Shown here one piece after another: positions 61,927 through 64,000 of a stretch of DNA of 64,000 bases. Every line of letters begins with the position of its first letter. Position 1 is the first letter of the stretch. The DNA is from Fontibacillus panacisegetis (GTDB lineage Bacteria > Bacillota > Bacilli > Paenibacillales > Paenibacillaceae), in contig NZ_FNBG01000001.1 of the NCBI RefSeq assembly GCF_900102215.1, positions 248,001 through 312,000 on the forward strand, in the 5' to 3' direction. Both the position numbers and the translations under genes were made by a program. The notes under the pieces were generated by a model. The model worked only from the letters and a program-made list of their open reading frames with translations, was not told the DNA's origin and ran no database searches.

Positions 61927-62937
61927 ATGCTAAAAGGACACCAAAGCTGGATTTACACAAACAAGCCCAGAATCATCAGTACAGGCACCGTAGTAGGCCC
62001 GTTTGAAGGACAAGGCCCGCTCGCCAATGACTTTGATAAGATTCACGGTGATTTATATATCGGGCAAGAGAGCTGGGAAAAAGCAGAACGGGTTCTGATT
62101 GAAGAGTCAGCAGATCTTGCTATTCAAAAAGCGGGCTTAACCAAAGAGGCAGTCCAGTTTTATTTTGGCGGCGATCTAATGAACCAAATCATTAGCAGCA
62201 GCTTTGCGGCGCGTTCATTGAGCATTCCGTATTTCGGGCTGTTCGGAGCCTGCTCAACTTCTATGGAGAGCCTCTCGTTAGCTTCTTTTATAGTAAATTA
62301 TGGTGGTGCGAAATACGCATTAGCCGGAACTTGTAGCCACAACGCCAGTGTAGAAAAGCAGTTCCGTTATCCTACAGAATACGGATCTCAAAAACCACCA
62401 ACAGCTCAATTCACCGTTACTGGTTCTGGTTCTGCCATCATATCGCTAGAAGGCGATGGCCCCAGGGTTACTTCTGCAACCATCGGTAAAGTCATCGATA
62501 TGGGAATAACCGATCCATTTAATATGGGGGCTGCAATGGCCCCTGCTGCAGTTGATACTATTCAAGCACATTTTCGTGATATGCAAATCGATCCCTCCTA
62601 TTATGATCTTATTGTGACAGGTGACTTGTCGAAGGTTGGTTATGATATAGCTAATGAGCTGTTCGAGCGTCATAAATTTCCGATCAGGCAAACCACCTAT
62701 AAAGACTGCGGTATGATGATTTATGACTATAACAAGCAAAAGGTTCAAGCCGGGGCTAGTGGCTGTGGTTGCTCCGCTGTCGTCACCTATGGGCATCTAC
62801 TGAATCAACTGCGAAAAGGTGACTTAAAGCGGATTTTGGTCGTTGCCACTGGTGCGCTGCTATCTCCACTTTCTTTTCAGCAAGGCGAGAGCATCCCATG
62901 TATTGCCCACGCGGTTTCCATTGAAAGTGGCGAATAA
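61927..62937 (+). CDS. spoVAD: Stage V sporulation protein AD
   Basis: A 336-residue thiolase-fold protein, the usual SpoVAD length. GACSTSMESLSLAS contains the cysteine of the thiolase-like centre; TGSGSAIISLEGDGPRV and GASGCGCSAVV follow. SpoVAD binds dipicolinic acid. ATG 61927 has GGAGGGGG upstream. The expected next gene, spoVAEb, is absent: a terminator follows directly. Confidence 0.96.
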   Translation: MLKGHQSWIYTNKPRIISTGTVVGPFEGQGPLANDFDKIHGDLYIGQESWEKAERVLIEESADLAIQKAGLTKEAVQFYFGGDLMNQIISSSFAARSLSIPYFGLFGACSTSMESLSLASFIVNYGGAKYALAGTCSHNASVEKQFRYPTEYGSQKPPTAQFTVTGSGSAIISLEGDGPRVTSATIGKVIDMGITDPFNMGAAMAPAAVDTIQAHFRDMQIDPSYYDLIVTGDLSKVGYDIANELFERHKFPIRQTTYKDCGMMIYDYNKQKVQAGASGCGCSAVVTYGHLLNQLRKGDLKRILVVATGALLSPLSFQQGESIPCIAHAVSIESGE

Positions 62938-62944
62938 TGAAATA

Positions 62945-62975
62945 AACCACTGGAGATCATCTCTGGTGGTTCTTA
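62945..62975 (+). terminator. Terminator-like hairpin after spoVAD
   Basis: AACCAC/GTGGTT with inner GGAGAT/ATCTC pairing; weak T tail (TTCTTACT). Confidence 0.6.
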
Positions 62976-63021
62976 CTCGTAGACAAACTGAGGAACAGAA
63001 TGCACGTACCAGCATTTAATC

Positions 63022-63069
63022 AAAAAAGGTAGACATTCTGGAGCCTAACTTCCTCCAAAAGTCTACCTT
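63022..63069 (-). terminator. Intrinsic terminator after pduL
   Basis: AAGGTAGAC/GTCTACCTT with inner CTCC/GGAG, followed by TTTTTTG on the minus strand. Confidence 0.85.
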
Positions 63070-63084
63070 ATTTATAAGCTTATT

Positions 63085-63657
63085 CTACTCTACAATTTCA
63101 GCTGTATCGCCAGTTTTAGCTCCAGCTGCATTTGCTTCATCTGTATCAATGTGCATGTCCAAAGCAAAATTATCAGATACACGTGCAATTACGTTCTCAA
63201 GAACCAGACCACGTTCTCCACCAAGGCGAACTTTCAGAAGGTCCTTGTCTTTAATGCCCCATTGATCTGCATCAGAAGTGTGGAAATGAATGTGTCTCGC
63301 AGCTACGATTACGCCCTCTTGAAGCTCAACTTCGCCAGCAGGACCTTTCACTGTGATGCCAGGAGTTCCATCTATGCTGCCAGATTCGCGAACTGGAGCC
63401 TTAACGCCGATTGCGAAAGAATCCGTACGGGAAATTTCCAATTGGGAAGCTGGGCGAGCTGGACCCAAAATACGAACTTTTGCGAATTCACCTTTAGGAC
63501 CAACTACAGCAACCGTTTCGTTAGCTGCAAATTGCCCTGGTTGAGACAATGGTTTGAACTCTGTCAATTGATAACCTTGTCCAAACAAAGCCTCGATATG
63601 TTCTTGTGTTAAATGAATATGACGCGCAGAAACGCCGACAGGTACCGTCTTGCTCAT
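63085..63657 (-). CDS. pduL: PduL-like phosphate acyltransferase
   Basis: A 190-residue zinc-dependent phosphotransacylase, unrelated to Pta, that interconverts acyl-CoA and acyl-phosphate. The two zinc motifs are VSARHIHLTQEH and VAARHIHFHTSD. No microcompartment targeting extension and no microcompartment genes nearby, so it probably serves acetate or propionate metabolism in the cytosol. ATG 63657 has GAGGAGTG upstream; the frame extends to 63720 without a site. Confidence 0.93.
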   Translation of the reverse strand: MSKTVPVGVSARHIHLTQEHIEALFGQGYQLTEFKPLSQPGQFAANETVAVVGPKGEFAKVRILGPARPASQLEISRTDSFAIGVKAPVRESGSIDGTPGITVKGPAGEVELQEGVIVAARHIHFHTSDADQWGIKDKDLLKVRLGGERGLVLENVIARVSDNFALDMHIDTDEANAAGAKTGDTAEIVE

Positions 63658-63735
63658 TGTGTAAACACTCCTCGTATATTCTCTATGTCGATGACGATTC
63701 ACATCTACCTTATTATACACCTAATCCGGACAAAA

Positions 63736-63771
63736 ATAAAAAGATGTCCTCAATCCGTGGACATCTTTTTA
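63736..63771. terminator. Bidirectional terminator
   Basis: AAAAAGATGTCC/GGACATCTTTTT, a 12-bp perfect stem with A and T runs on the two sides. Confidence 0.85.
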
Positions 63772-63816
63772 TTGTATATCTCTGTTTTGCAACAGGATTG
63801 TCATAAAAAATATTGA

Positions 63817-64000
63817 TCACCCCCTGAATTTTTTTACAAATCTATAACCATTAATCTTGAATCCCATCTTCTTGTAAAATTCATGGGCATCCACTCGATC
63901 TTCTTTTATCCCGCTTGTTAATGAAAGCCCATCAGCACCCTTGTCCTTTGCCCAGCTCTCAACAAATCTTATCAATTCTTTTCCAACACCCTGTCCTCGA
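63817..64000 (-). CDS. GNAT-family acetyltransferase, N-terminus beyond the window
   Basis: The last 60 codons of a gene cut by the right edge, ending at TGA 63819-63817. RGQGVGKELIRFVESWAKDKG contains the acetyl-CoA-binding motif (R/QxxGxG), and HEFYKKMGFKINGYRFVK is the usual C-terminal GNAT segment. Substrate unknown. Confidence 0.85.
   Translation of the reverse strand, partial: RGQGVGKELIRFVESWAKDKGADGLSLTSGIKEDRVDAHEFYKKMGFKINGYRFVKKFRG

Noticed and set aside
62938..63084. A spoVAEb gene after spoVAD
   Set aside because: Only two hairpins and 147 bases lie between spoVAD and the converging pduL; no membrane-protein frame is present.
1..64000. CRISPR arrays, tRNA or rRNA genes, prophage genes, intact transposases
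   Set aside because: None recognised on either strand.

Overview
The window reads as the chromosome of a spore-forming, Gram-positive Firmicute of Paenibacillus type. The evidence is spore genes (spoVAC, spoVAD and DUF1657/DUF421 partners), a bacillithiol-disulfide reductase (YpdA), the miaB-ricA gene pair, an SLH-domain protein, AGGAGG-type ribosome sites with frequent GTG and TTG starts, and many T-tailed hairpin terminators. The genus is inferred from gene content; no rRNA or tRNA is present to confirm it. I see no CRISPR array, no prophage and no intact transposase.

Layout. 1-4904 (minus) is a tightly overlapping catabolic operon: NAD-dependent epimerase, DapA-like aldolase/lyase, both subunits of L-serine dehydratase, and a heparinase II/III-like lyase cut by the window edge. 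5-15.4 kb is an envelope-stress and efflux block: ECF sigma factor with a D,D-carboxypeptidase, a TetR-ABC exporter operon, a MITE-like inverted-repeat element, two OmpR-type two-component systems and a BmrA-like ABC exporter. 15.4-18.8 kb holds mgtC, a DMT-transporter remnant, a WYL regulator with a DinB protein, and azoR. 18.8-21.5 kb is metE behind a cobalamin riboswitch. 21.7-34.3 kb carries a YhgE/Pip protein, hrpB, an SDR, a TetR-controlled MacB-like ABC operon with two perfect operator palindromes, and a YtrA-type GntR-ABC operon with its own dyad. 35-40.7 kb is mostly housekeeping: HAD phosphatase, ypdA, DUF441, an ABC exporter, a HesB-like protein.

40.8-45.0 kb encodes a heterodimeric ABC exporter resembling BmrC/BmrD. 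It is preceded by a sigma-A-like promoter, a 34-codon leader ORF and a perfect intrinsic terminator, which is the layout of the ribosome-mediated attenuator known for bmrBCD of Bacillus subtilis. 45-53.4 kb holds an SLH protein, a HEPN-like protein, a COG0523 GTPase, moaB, a lipoprotein, a YhdH-type reductase and a 2-oxoacid:ferredoxin oxidoreductase with unusual subunit fusions (alpha-beta and gamma-delta). 53.7-58.8 kb links NAD salvage (pncB with a Nudix/winged-helix protein), a thioesterase, ricA and miaB. 58.9-64 kb has an HxlR-nitroreductase pair, a DUF1657 / DUF421-DUF1657 / spoVAC / spoVAD spore cluster lacking spoVAE, pduL and a truncated GNAT gene.

The points most worth a second look are the bmr-type leader attenuator, a 12-codon ORF whose stop codon lies inside the terminator stem of the metE cobalamin riboswitch, the DUF421-DUF1657 fusion in the partial spoVA cluster, and the serine dehydratase/polysaccharide-lyase operon.
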